NCBI GenBank assembly: GCA_963788185.1
Contig: CAWBGE010000021.1
Coordinates: 186,001-250,000, forward strand
Direction: 5' to 3'
DNA: 64,000 bases
Origin: CAIWHR01 sp963788185
Lineage (GTDB): Bacteria; Pseudomonadota; Gammaproteobacteria; Burkholderiales; Casimicrobiaceae
Under the pieces are notes generated by a model. The model had not been told where the DNA came from and did no database searches. It saw only the letters and a list, made by a program, of their open reading frames with translations. Made by a program: the position numbers and the translations under genes. Numbering within the stretch: the stretch's first letter is position 1; every line of letters starts with the position of its first letter. Shown here one piece after another: positions 39,094 through 47,820 of the stretch.

Positions 39094-40377
39094 TTGCGCG
39101 CCCTCTACACACTGCTCTGGTGCCTCGCGCTGCCGTGGCTGCCGATTCGCCTCTGGTGGCGCGGGCGACGGGAACCCGGCTATCGCGAACACGTCGGCGA
39201 ACGTTTCGGTCGCTTTCGCGTCGCCGCGCCGCAACCGGTGGTCTGGGTGCACGCCGTCTCGCTGGGCGAGACGCGCGCGGCGGCGCCCTTGATCGAGCGG
39301 CTGCGCCAGGCGCATCCGGACGCCACCGTGCTGCTCACGCACATGACGGCGACGGGCCGCGCCACCGGCCGCTCGCTGTTCGGCGATTCGGTGGTGCAGG
39401 CCTGGCTGCCCTACGATCTCCCGTTCGCCGTGCGCGCCTTCCTTGCCCATTTCCGGCCCAGCGTCGGCCTCGTTCTGGAGACCGAACTCTGGCCCAACCT
39501 CTTCGCCTGCGCACGGGAGGCGGGCGTGCCGATCTACCTCGTCAACGCGCGGCTGTCGCAGCGCTCGGCGAACGGCTACGCGCGCATCGGGCCGCTGTCG
39601 CGATTCGTGCTCGGCGCATTGTCCGGCGTCGCCGCCCAGGCCGGCGCAGACGCGCAACGCCTTGAAGCCCTGGGCGCGCCGCCCGCCGTCATCACCGGCA
39701 ACGTCAAGTTCGACCTGGGGCTTTCCGGCGAGGCCGCCGCGCTGGGCCACCGGATGCGCGCGTCGTTCGGCGCCGGGCGGCCGGTATTCGTCGCCGGTTC
39801 GACGCGGGACGGCGAGGAAGCGCTGATCCTCGACGCCCTGGCCCGTGGCGCATTGCCGGCCGACCTGCTGACCGTCATCGTTCCCCGCCACCCTCAACGC
39901 TTCGATGCGGTCGCAGCGCTGCTGCAGGCGCGCGGCATCGCCTTCGTGCGCCGCAGCGCGAACGTGGCCGCGGACGCCGGCGTTCGGGTGGTGCTGGGCG
40001 ATTCGATGGGCGAGATGATGGGCTACTACGCGGCCGCCGACGTGGTGTTCATCGGCGGCAGCCTGCTGCCGCTGGGCGGGCAGAACCTGATCGAGCCGAT
40101 CGCAGCCGGCGTGCCGACGATCGTCGGGCCGCACATGTTCAACTTCGCGGAGGCCACGGCCCGCGCACGCGAGGCCGGCGCCGTCATCGAGGTGGGCGAT
40201 GCGGATGCGCTCGTCGCCGCCGTGCGCGAATTGCTGACGGATCCTTCGCGGCGCGCGACGATGCGCCGGGCTGCGCTCGCGTTTCATGCCGCGCACCGGG
40301 GTGCCGCGGACCGGCTGTGGGCGTGGCTCGCGCCGAAGGTCGCCGCGGCGTTGGGTCGCCGCGCTCCGAATCTGTAA
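39094..40377 (+). CDS. waaA: 3-deoxy-D-manno-octulosonic acid transferase
   Basis: Transfers Kdo to lipid IVA (GT30). 427 aa with an N-terminal membrane anchor (about 1-20). Conserved VWVHAVSLGETRAA, TELWPNLFACAREAGVPIYLVNARLS, and in the CMP-Kdo half VFIGGSLLPLGGQNLIEPIAAGVPTIVGPHMFNF. The start is TTG; no ATG or GTG lies between it and the waaC stop. It converges with tolC across only 18 bp. Confidence 0.95.
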   Translation: MRALYTLLWCLALPWLPIRLWWRGRREPGYREHVGERFGRFRVAAPQPVVWVHAVSLGETRAAAPLIERLRQAHPDATVLLTHMTATGRATGRSLFGDSVVQAWLPYDLPFAVRAFLAHFRPSVGLVLETELWPNLFACAREAGVPIYLVNARLSQRSANGYARIGPLSRFVLGALSGVAAQAGADAQRLEALGAPPAVITGNVKFDLGLSGEAAALGHRMRASFGAGRPVFVAGSTRDGEEALILDALARGALPADLLTVIVPRHPQRFDAVAALLQARGIAFVRRSANVAADAGVRVVLGDSMGEMMGYYAAADVVFIGGSLLPLGGQNLIEPIAAGVPTIVGPHMFNFAEATARAREAGAVIEVGDADALVAAVRELLTDPSRRATMRRAALAFHAAHRGAADRLWAWLAPKVAAALGRRAPNL

Positions 40378-40395
40378 CGCCGCGACGGCGAACGG

Positions 40396-41736
40396 TCAGC
40401 CTTTGAGCTGCCTGTTGATCGCCTCGAGATCGCTTTCGGTCAGCGCGCCGACGGCGGACCTCAAGCGCAACTGGCTGGTCAGGTAGTTGAAATAGGCCTG
40501 CGCGAGGTCGCGCCGGGTCGAGAACACGATCTGTTGCGTATTGAGCACGTCCAGGTTGGTCCGCACGCCGACTTCCTGCCCCAGCTTGTTCGACGCGTAC
40601 GCGGTCTGCGCCGAGATCAGCGCCTGCTCGAACGCCTTGACCGACGCCACCGCGCTGTTGACGCCGGAATAGCCGGTCTGCGCGTTGAACAACGCGACGC
40701 GACGCGCGGTTTCGAGATCCTGCCGCGCCTTCTCCTTCAGGGCGACGGCCTCGCGAACGCGCGACTCGATGCCGCCGCCAGCGTAGATCGGCAGCGCGAA
40801 CTGCACGCCGATGGCCGCCGAGCGCGAGTCGCTGGAGACGCCGGAATTCACCGTGCCGTTCGATCCTTGCGCGCCCAGGCTGCCGACCAGATCCAGCGTA
40901 GGATAGTGCCCCGCCTTTGCCCGGTCGACTTCGAGGGTGGCGATGTCGTAGGCCGCCTGCGAAATGCGGACGGAGAGATTGTCCTTGAGCGCGAGCTCCA
41001 CCCAATGATCGAGCGCGTTGGGCTCCGGTGCCTTGGGCACCACCTCGCCGCCGATCCGCTTCAGCTCCCTGGGGAAGCGCCCGATGATCGCGCGCAACGC
41101 GGTCATCCGGTTGTCGTACTCGTTGCGGGTGGTGATCTCGCCGGCGACGATCTGGTCGTACTTGGCCTGCGCTTCGTTGGTGTCGGTGATCGTCGCCACC
41201 CCGACCTCGAAGTTGCGCTTGGCCTGCGCGAGCTGCTCGGAGACGGCAGCCTTCTGCGCTTCGGCCAGCTCGATGTTGAACTGCGCGAGCAGCACGTCGA
41301 AATACACGACGGCGACGCGCAGGATGAGATCCTGCTGCGCGGTGCCGAGCACGAACTCGGCCTGCGCCACCACCTCCTTCGACTGGTCGACGGCGATGAC
41401 GTTCTGCATCCGATAGAGCGGCTGCGACGCCGACACGGTCGCTCCGTACTGGCCGTAATTGCGATTGATATCGACCGCCGGGTCGCTCTTGATCGTCGCG
41501 TCGTAATTGTTGAGGTTCGCGGACGCGGACAGCGACACCGAAGGCAGGATGCCGGCGCGGGCCTGCGGCAGGCGCTCCTGCGTCGCGAGCCACTGCGCCT
41601 TGGCCGCGGCGATCGTGGGGTCGTTCTGCTGGGCCTCCCGGTAGATCTGCATCAGATCCTCACCGGCTGCGGGTCGTCCGACCAGGGCGATGCCCAGGGC
41701 AAGGGGAATGGCGAAGGACAAAAGGCGGCGATTCAT
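40396..41736 (-). CDS. tolC: outer-membrane efflux/secretion channel, TolC family
   Basis: 446 aa with a cleavable signal (1-24, ending AAGE). Two similar halves of coiled-coil helix and beta strand, with DLMQIYREAQQNDPTIAAA at the mature N-terminus and NRNYGQYGATVSASQPLYRM in the first strand region, as in TolC. The trimer would pair with inner-membrane pumps, possibly the RND pump encoded at 43-47 kb. Downstream of a pcm-like and a rhodanese gene, 131 bp away. Confidence 0.93.
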   Translation of the reverse strand: MNRRLLSFAIPLALGIALVGRPAAGEDLMQIYREAQQNDPTIAAAKAQWLATQERLPQARAGILPSVSLSASANLNNYDATIKSDPAVDINRNYGQYGATVSASQPLYRMQNVIAVDQSKEVVAQAEFVLGTAQQDLILRVAVVYFDVLLAQFNIELAEAQKAAVSEQLAQAKRNFEVGVATITDTNEAQAKYDQIVAGEITTRNEYDNRMTALRAIIGRFPRELKRIGGEVVPKAPEPNALDHWVELALKDNLSVRISQAAYDIATLEVDRAKAGHYPTLDLVGSLGAQGSNGTVNSGVSSDSRSAAIGVQFALPIYAGGGIESRVREAVALKEKARQDLETARRVALFNAQTGYSGVNSAVASVKAFEQALISAQTAYASNKLGQEVGVRTNLDVLNTQQIVFSTRRDLAQAYFNYLTSQLRLRSAVGALTESDLEAINRQLKG

Positions 41737-41867
41737 GTTCTTGGTGTTCCGTTATGTGCGCGGCGAGCCGCGCGTTCCATGCGCGCCGGCGTCGTCGCCG
41801 GGCACCCCTGCAAGCAATTCGGGCTGGCGCGCAAGTGCGCGGGGCGCACCATCCCGGGCCATCGACA

Positions 41868-42194
41868 TCAATACTGCCGCATCCGCGGATCGACCTCGGC
41901 GGCCCACGCCGCCACGCCGCCGCGCAAGTTCCGGACATCGTCGAAACCGTTGTGCTGCAACCAGGCCGTGGCGTGATGGCTTCGACGGCCGTGATGACAG
42001 ATCATGACCAGCGGACGGCCCTGCGGCAAATCGGCCAGACGCGAGGGCAATTCACCCAGCGGCACCGACATCGAGCCCTCGATCCGACAGACGTCGAACT
42101 CCCAGGTTTCGCGCACGTCCACCAAAAGCGGCGCAAGCCGCGTGGAATCGTCGCGCCACTGCGCAAGCTCCGACGGTGCGAGTTCGCGGATCAA
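41868..42194 (-). CDS. single-domain rhodanese
   Basis: 108 aa. Rhodanese fold with LLVDVRETWEFDVCRIEGS and the catalytic cysteine loop CHHGRRS, ending in LRGGVAAWAAEVDP. It would move sulfane sulfur in the cytoplasm. No ATG fits: the frame starts with a TTG that overlaps the stop of the pcm-like gene (TTGA), so translation is probably coupled. GlpE-like size; physiological acceptor unknown. Confidence 0.85.
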   Translation of the reverse strand: MIRELAPSELAQWRDDSTRLAPLLVDVRETWEFDVCRIEGSMSVPLGELPSRLADLPQGRPLVMICHHGRRSHHATAWLQHNGFDDVRNLRGGVAAWAAEVDPRMRQY

Positions 42195-42841
42195 AATGTG
42201 AAGCGCGCCGGCACGGCAGCGTTTTTCAGCGGCGCGACGACGGTCTCGAACCGATCCGCGGTCGTAAACGAACCGGGACCGACCCAGCGGACGATGCGCG
42301 CCGTCATCACCGGGGCGTCGCCAACGACGGCGAACACCCGCCCGCCCGGCTTCAGTTGCGCGAGGAATGCGTCGTCGAACACCGGGAGCGATCCTGTGAG
42401 CACGATGACGTCGTACTGCTCGCGGCCCCAGCCGCGCGCCGCATCGCCGGTCGCAAGCTTGATGTTGCGAATTCCGGCGCGTGCGAGTCTGCGTGCTGCT
42501 TCGGCGGCAAGCCGCGCGTTGCACTCGACGCTGGTGACCACCGCGCTCCGGCTCGCAAGGAGCGCGGTGAGGTAGCCGCTGCCGGTGCCGACCTCGAGCA
42601 CCTCGTCGCCGGGAACCAGCGCGAGGTCCTGCACGACCCGGGCCTCGATCTTGGGCGTCCACATCCGCTCGCCATCGCCCAGCGGCAGTTCGAGATCGGC
42701 AAACGCAAGCATCCGATACGCGGCGGGGACGAAGTCCTCGCGCTTCACCGTGTACAGAAGATCGAGCACCTCCTGATCCAGCACCTCCCAGGTGCGGATC
42801 TGCTGCTCGACCATGTTGAACCGCGCCTGCTCGATGTCCAT
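42191..42841 (-). CDS. protein-L-isoaspartate O-methyltransferase-like protein
   Basis: 216 aa SAM-dependent methyltransferase: LEVGTGSGYLTALLA binds SAM, and FNMVEQQIRTWEVLD opens the protein as in the betaproteobacterial pcm-like genes next to tolC. The conserved substrate loop of true repair enzymes (usually GQTISQP) reads GERMWTPK here, so I doubt it repairs isoaspartate. The ATG at MDIEQARF fits the family; the open frame upstream is arginine-rich noise. First gene of a likely operon with rhodanese and tolC. Confidence 0.85.
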   Translation of the reverse strand: MDIEQARFNMVEQQIRTWEVLDQEVLDLLYTVKREDFVPAAYRMLAFADLELPLGDGERMWTPKIEARVVQDLALVPGDEVLEVGTGSGYLTALLASRSAVVTSVECNARLAAEAARRLARAGIRNIKLATGDAARGWGREQYDVIVLTGSLPVFDDAFLAQLKPGGRVFAVVGDAPVMTARIVRWVGPGSFTTADRFETVVAPLKNAAVPARFTF

Positions 42842-42980
42842 TCTCGACCTGCATCCCGATTTGCGGCGTCCCGGGCAATTCATCGCGCCGCGACCACACG
42901 CCCACCTTACCCGCAATCGGGCACGGTCTCGGTGACGCGAGTCACAGGAGCCCGGTACGCCGTGTACCTGCACCGATGTC

Positions 42981-42999
42981 AACTGACTCGCGGTCAGTT
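42981..42999. promoter_or_regulatory. palindromic operator over the pcm-rhodanese-tolC promoter
   Basis: AACTGAC and GTCAGTT are perfect 7-bp arms around a 5-bp spacer, the size of a TetR-family operator. On the minus strand TTGACG (43024-43029), an 18-bp gap and CACAAT (43000-43005) form a candidate promoter whose start point would fall inside the palindrome; an extended -10 TGCGATAAT (43015-43023) is an alternative. Either way a bound repressor would block transcription. No regulator gene lies nearby. Confidence 0.5.
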
Positions 43000-43067
43000 A
43001 TTGTGCTGTCTATGATTATCGCACGTCAAATCGACGCCGCCCGACGGGATTTCCGCGGCACCGCCCG

Positions 43068-46000
43068 TCAATCGGCCGCCGACCCGTCGGCGACCCGGTG
43101 GGCGGCCAAACGCATCGCCCGCCGCGCCCGGCGCCGCTCCGACCATCCGTCCAGATAGGAGTAGAGCACCGGCACGACGACCAGCGTAAGCAGCGTCGAC
43201 GTGATCACGCCCCCGATGATCGCGCGCCCCATCGGCGCCTGTGTCTCGCCGCCCTCGCCCAGGCCCAGCGCCAGCGGCAGCATCCCGCTGATCATCGCCG
43301 CCGTCGTCATCAGAATCGGCCGCAGCCGCACCTGCCCGGCCTGCCGCAAGGCGTCGGCGAGACTCGCCCCGGCGCGGCGCGCACGATTGGCGAAGTCGAC
43401 CAGCAGGATCGCATTCTTCGTCACCAGGCCCATCAGCATGATGAAGCCGATGATGGAGAAGATATTGAGCGTGGTCCCGGTCAGCAGCAGCCCGAGGAAC
43501 ACCCCGATGAGCGCCAGCGGCAGCGACGCCATGATGGCCAGCGGCTGCAGGAAGCTCGCGAACTGCGACGCCAGGATGAGATAGATGAAGACGACCGCCA
43601 ATGCCAGCGCCGCCAGCGCAGCGCTGAAGGACTCGACCATGTCCTGCTGCTGCCCGCCCACCGAGAATCGGTAGCCTGGCGGCAGCGTCGTCTCCTTGAC
43701 GATCTTCTGCACATCGCTGCCCACGTCGCCGGACGGACGCCCCTCGGCACCGGCGTACAGCGCCACGCGCCGCTGCAGGTCCTGGCGCTTGATGATCTGC
43801 GGGCTCGTGGTCTCGACGATGTCGGCGACCTGCCGCAGCGGCACCATCCGCGGCTCGCCGTCGGGTCCGCGCCGGGTCGTCGTCAGGTACAGGTTGCCGA
43901 TGTCGGCGGCGAGGCGGCGGCTGTCCTTGCCCAACTGGACGTTGACCTCGTAATTCTGCCCGTCGGGACCGAGCCAATAGCTCACCGTGTCGCCGCCCAG
44001 CAGCGGACGCAGCGTCGCCCCCACCTGCCCGACCGTCACCCCCACATCGGACGCCGCAGCGTTGTTGAGCCGCACCGACAGCGCGGGATTGGCCGCCTTG
44101 TCCGAGGTCTCGAGATCGGCGATGCCGGGCACCTTCGCGACCTTCGCCTGCAGGTCCTTGATCAGGACCGACAGCGTGTCCGGATCGGGACCCAGCACGT
44201 TGACGAAGATCGGCCGGTTGAACCCCACCGACAGCTCGATCCCGGCAATCGGCCGCACTGCGTCCCTTATCGCGCGCTCGAGATCCTTCTGCGTGCGCGC
44301 CCGGTCGGCTCGGCCGGTGAGCTTCAAGTTGATGCGGGCGTAGTTGCGCCCCTCGTCGGTGCCGACCGTGGTCATCACCAGCAGGATTTCGGGAAAAGCC
44401 TTGAGCGCAGCCTCGACCTGCGCAACCTTGCCGTCGGTGTACTGGAGGCTGGAGCCGACCGGCGTGTTGAGCCGCAGCGAAATGAAGCCGTTGTCGCTTT
44501 CCGGGACGAACTCGGTGCCGATCAGCGGCACCAGCGCAAAACTGCCGAAAAACAGCACCGTCGCCAGCACCAGCACCTTGATGCGGTGGATGAGCGCCCA
44601 GTCGAGCGCCACGCCGTAAAGCCGGTGCATGCCTTCGATGCCGCGCTCGACGCGCTCCATCAGCCGGCCGAGCCAGCGCGCGCGCCGAAAGCGATCCTCC
44701 GGAGGATCGTGCCAAACCGACGACAGCATCGGATCCAGCGTGAAGCTCACGAACAGCGACACCAGCACGGCGACCGCCACGGTGAGCCCGAACTGGAAGA
44801 AGAACTTGCCGACGATGCCGCTCATGAAGGCGATGGGCACGAAGACCGCGACGATGGCGAAGGTCGTCGCCATCACCGCGAGTCCGATCTCGTCGGTGCC
44901 CTCGCGCGCCGCGGTCGGATGATCCTTGCCCATGGCGAGGTGGCGGACGATGTTCTCGCGCACCACGATCGCATCGTCGATCAGAAGGCCGATACACAGC
45001 GACAGCGCCATCAGCGTGAGGAAATTGAGCGTGAAGCCGAAGGCGTTTATCGCGATGAACGTAGCGATGACCGCGATCGGCAGCGTGAGCCCGGTGATCA
45101 CCGTGCTGCGCCAGCTGTGCAGGAACAGGAACACGATCAGCACCGTCAGCGCGGCGCCTTCGACGATCGTCTGCTTGACGCGGTTGACGGAGGCCTCGAC
45201 CTGATCGGCGGTGGAATTGACCAGCCGCAGCTCGACATCTGCGGGCAGGCGCTCCTTCAGCAGCTTGACCGCTTCGGACACACCTTTGCCGGTCTCGACG
45301 ATGTTGGCGTCCTGCGCTTTCTGGATGTCGAGCGTGATCGCGCGGCGGCCGTTGATGCGCGCGAGCGACGTCTCCTCCTTCTCGCCGTCGACGACGTCGG
45401 CGACCTGCGTGAGGAACACCGGGCCCCCGCCCTGCTGCGCGACGATGATGCGGCCGAACTGCTCGGGGTCCTTGATCTTGCCCTCGACACGCACGATCGA
45501 ATCGCTGGCGCCGTGCGTGATGCGCCCCGCGGGAAGATCCTGGTTGGCGACGCGGATCGCGTTGATCACCTGGTCGACGCCGATCGAAAGCGCCATCAGC
45601 GCGTTCGGCTTGATCTGAACCAGGATCTGCCTGGTCACGCGTCCGTTGACGTCGATCCGCGCGACCCCCGGCACGTTTTCCAGGCCCTTGACGATCGTCT
45701 GGTCGGTCAGCGTGGTGAGTTCCCGCAGGCCCACCGTCGACGACATCACCGCCAGCGACACCACCGGCTGCGTGTTCTCGTTGTCCGCGCGAATGACCAG
45801 CGGGTCCTTGACGTCGCGCGGGAAGGACGGACGCGCGAGGGCGATCTTGTCGCGCACGTCCTGCATCGCCCGCGACATATCGGTGTCGAGCCTGAACTCG
45901 GCGAACACCTGGCTCTGGCCCTCGAGCGAGTTCGACCGGATCAGCTTGACGCCGGCGACGGTGTTGATCGCGTATTCGAGCGGCTTGGTGACATCGACCT

Positions 46001-46178
46001 CCACCGCCTCCGGCGCGGCGCCCGGATAGGTGGTCATCACCAGCACGAACGGCAGGTTGACCTCGGGCATCTGCTCCACCCGCAACCGCGCATAGGAGAA
46101 GATGCCCAATACCGTGATGGCGACCATCACCATCGTGGCGAACACGGGGTTGTTGATCGAGACGCGGGTGATCCACAT
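43068..46178 (-). CDS. RND-family multidrug efflux pump, inner-membrane subunit
   Basis: 1036 aa, HAE1/AcrB-like proton-driven exporter. Starts MWITRVSINNPVFATMVMVAI (first membrane helix); two large periplasmic loops each follow helix 1 and helix 7; the helix 4 motif GLLIDDAIVVREN supplies the proton-relay aspartates; the second half repeats the plan with LASQFASFLQPLAIM and GLVTKNAILLVDFANR. The signature ADNENTQPVVSLAV and LRLNTPVG wording is close to MdtB/MexB-type pumps of betaproteobacteria. It is preceded 69 bp upstream by its fusion protein, with a seven-base repeat in between and no clear ribosome-binding site. It would use TolC as outer channel. Confidence 0.93.
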   Translation of the reverse strand: MWITRVSINNPVFATMVMVAITVLGIFSYARLRVEQMPEVNLPFVLVMTTYPGAAPEAVEVDVTKPLEYAINTVAGVKLIRSNSLEGQSQVFAEFRLDTDMSRAMQDVRDKIALARPSFPRDVKDPLVIRADNENTQPVVSLAVMSSTVGLRELTTLTDQTIVKGLENVPGVARIDVNGRVTRQILVQIKPNALMALSIGVDQVINAIRVANQDLPAGRITHGASDSIVRVEGKIKDPEQFGRIIVAQQGGGPVFLTQVADVVDGEKEETSLARINGRRAITLDIQKAQDANIVETGKGVSEAVKLLKERLPADVELRLVNSTADQVEASVNRVKQTIVEGAALTVLIVFLFLHSWRSTVITGLTLPIAVIATFIAINAFGFTLNFLTLMALSLCIGLLIDDAIVVRENIVRHLAMGKDHPTAAREGTDEIGLAVMATTFAIVAVFVPIAFMSGIVGKFFFQFGLTVAVAVLVSLFVSFTLDPMLSSVWHDPPEDRFRRARWLGRLMERVERGIEGMHRLYGVALDWALIHRIKVLVLATVLFFGSFALVPLIGTEFVPESDNGFISLRLNTPVGSSLQYTDGKVAQVEAALKAFPEILLVMTTVGTDEGRNYARINLKLTGRADRARTQKDLERAIRDAVRPIAGIELSVGFNRPIFVNVLGPDPDTLSVLIKDLQAKVAKVPGIADLETSDKAANPALSVRLNNAAASDVGVTVGQVGATLRPLLGGDTVSYWLGPDGQNYEVNVQLGKDSRRLAADIGNLYLTTTRRGPDGEPRMVPLRQVADIVETTSPQIIKRQDLQRRVALYAGAEGRPSGDVGSDVQKIVKETTLPPGYRFSVGGQQQDMVESFSAALAALALAVVFIYLILASQFASFLQPLAIMASLPLALIGVFLGLLLTGTTLNIFSIIGFIMLMGLVTKNAILLVDFANRARRAGASLADALRQAGQVRLRPILMTTAAMISGMLPLALGLGEGGETQAPMGRAIIGGVITSTLLTLVVVPVLYSYLDGWSERRRARRAMRLAAHRVADGSAAD

Positions 46179-46183
46179 TTCAG

Positions 46184-46225
46184 GTATCAGGTATCAGGTA
46201 TCAGACGACAGAGGACAGAAGGCAG
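46184..46225 (-). repeat. seven-base tandem repeat in the efflux operon
   Basis: Plus-strand units GTATCAG x3 (46184-46204) followed by ACGACAG, AGGACAG and AAGGCAG, keeping a 7-bp period for six units. It fills most of the gap between the fusion-protein stop and the pump start. Change in copy number would alter the leader of the pump gene; it is outside both coding regions. Confidence 0.75.
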
Positions 46226-46247
46226 AAACGGCGGATCGTCGGGCGGG

Positions 46248-47405
46248 TCAGCCCGACTTCGCCGCCGGTGCAAGCGGCGCCTTTACGAGGGCGGGGGCGC
46301 CGTCCTTGAGATTGTCGAAGCGGGCGGCCAGGATCTGCAAACCCTCCGGCAGCTGGGTCTTGATCTCGATGCGCCCGGCCTCGTCGTCGCGGCGGCCGGT
46401 GACGACATTGCGGCGCGCGAGCTTGCCGCCGTCGATCGCCCAGACGAACGTCTGCCCGGCCTCGGTCCGCACGGCCGTCTGCGGCAACGTGGGCACGGGC
46501 AGCTGCGCGGCAAGCGCGATGCGGCCGGTCGCGAACATGCCGCCGCGCAGCGTCCCTTCGGCATTCGGGATGCCGACATAGACGAGATACGCGCGCGTCC
46601 CGGGCTCGGTCGCCGGGTTGATCCGTTCCACCCGTCCGGTGAAGCGCCGCTCGCCGAAACCGTCGATCGCGAGCTCGACCGCCATGCCGATCGCCAGTTC
46701 CGGAACCTCGACCGCGGGCACCAGCGCCTGGAGTTCGAGCGCGCCCAAGTCGACGATGGTGACCAGCGGCGCGTCGAATCCGACCTTCTCGCCGGGCTGC
46801 ACGTGGCGCTTCGCGACGACGCCGGTCAGGGGTGCTACGACGACCGCGTCCTTGAGCGCGTTGCGCGCGATCTGCGCCTGTGCCTCGGCGGACTTCACGC
46901 CGCCGCGGGAAACATTGAAACTCGATTCCGAATTGTCGAATGCGTTCTGGGAGATGAAGTTCTGCTTGAGCAGCGCGAGGTTGGTCGTCCGCGTCTTTTC
47001 CGCGAGCGCCAGCTGGGCACGCGCCGATTCGAGGGCGCCGATGCGTTCCAGCAGCCGTGCCTCGAGATCGGCCGTGTCGATCCGCGCCAGCACTTGGCCC
47101 GCGCGAACCGCTTCGCCTTCGCGCACCGCGATTTGCCGCACGTCTCCGGAGACCTTCGCCTTGACCGTCGCCTGCTTCAGCGGCTGGACGGTGCCGGAAA
47201 CGGGCAGCCAGCGCCCAAGCGGCTTCGCCTCCACGCGGGCGAGATCGGCGGGGCCGAATTCGAGCGCAACCGGCGCTTCCTTGCCCTTCTTCTCGTCGGC
47301 GCTCTTCTTGGCTGCGCGCACCGCCACACCACCGGCCGCGGCGCCCAGGACGACGAGCACCACCAGGACGCCGAGCGAGCGCCGCCATGTCCACTTTCGT
47401 GCCAT
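46248..47405 (-). CDS. RND efflux membrane fusion (periplasmic adaptor) protein
   Basis: 385 aa. An N-terminal membrane segment (about residues 9-30) is followed by a lipoyl-like half (QPLKQATVKAKVSGDVRQIAVREGEAVRAGQ), a helical hairpin of about 60 residues, the second lipoyl half (VVAPLTGVVAKRHVQPGEKV), then beta-barrel and membrane-proximal domains. It bridges the pump to the outer channel. The ATG at MARKWTWRRS is chosen; the longer frame upstream lacks family resemblance. First gene of the efflux pair. Confidence 0.92.
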   Translation of the reverse strand: MARKWTWRRSLGVLVVLVVLGAAAGGVAVRAAKKSADEKKGKEAPVALEFGPADLARVEAKPLGRWLPVSGTVQPLKQATVKAKVSGDVRQIAVREGEAVRAGQVLARIDTADLEARLLERIGALESARAQLALAEKTRTTNLALLKQNFISQNAFDNSESSFNVSRGGVKSAEAQAQIARNALKDAVVVAPLTGVVAKRHVQPGEKVGFDAPLVTIVDLGALELQALVPAVEVPELAIGMAVELAIDGFGERRFTGRVERINPATEPGTRAYLVYVGIPNAEGTLRGGMFATGRIALAAQLPVPTLPQTAVRTEAGQTFVWAIDGGKLARRNVVTGRRDDEAGRIEIKTQLPEGLQILAARFDNLKDGAPALVKAPLAPAAKSG

Positions 47406-47820
47406 ACATGCCCCTTGCCGCAACCCGCCATCGGGGTTGCCGGTACCAAACCGCAACCGGACGGAAAGGCTTCGCCTCCCCGTCCCCTGCCGTGCCCACT
47501 GTCTGCCCGTTGGATGCAGCGAAGCCGGCAACCGGATTCGGCGCGCATTCCGCCGCGGGATGACTTCGCTCGGAGCCCCGTTCCGCCGGGGATGTGCAGC
47601 TTAATGGGGAGCCGCCCGCGGGGACAAGTCGGCTGCGACGAGCCGTGCCAGGGCGCGACAGGCGGCAGCCTCCTGCGGCGGGATTCTCTCATGCCCCGGA
47701 CGATGTCAGGGGATACCCCTGTTGCAGTTCCGGTCGATGTCGATTGACAGCGACTCGCCAAGAGCAAATAATCGCGCGCTGCCCGTTTCCCCCATCTTTT
47801 CGTTCCCAAAGGCTCCGCAC
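47406..47820. other. divergent intergenic region between efflux and Liv-type genes
   Basis: 415 bp without a gene. Holds a good promoter for the plus-strand binding protein at 47744-47772. I saw no convincing promoter for the efflux pair on the other strand and no operator palindrome. Confidence 0.5.
47744..47772 (+). promoter_or_regulatory. sigma-70 promoter for the Liv-type binding protein gene
   Basis: TTGACA, 17-bp spacer, AATAAT, giving a leader of about 42 nt. The -35 is a full match and the spacing ideal. AAGG precedes the ATG. Confidence 0.7.

Noticed and set aside
42994..46176. Long minus-strand frame of 1060 codons over the efflux pump
   Set aside because: It overlaps the pump gene in another frame and is arginine/glycine-rich with no family resemblance; the pump frame is fully conserved.
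46184..46225. CRISPR-like array
   Set aside because: Units are only seven bases with no spacers; it is a tandem repeat.
43098..47747. Plus-strand frame of 1549 codons opposite the efflux genes
   Set aside because: Same reason: a shadow of GC-rich coding sequence on the other strand.
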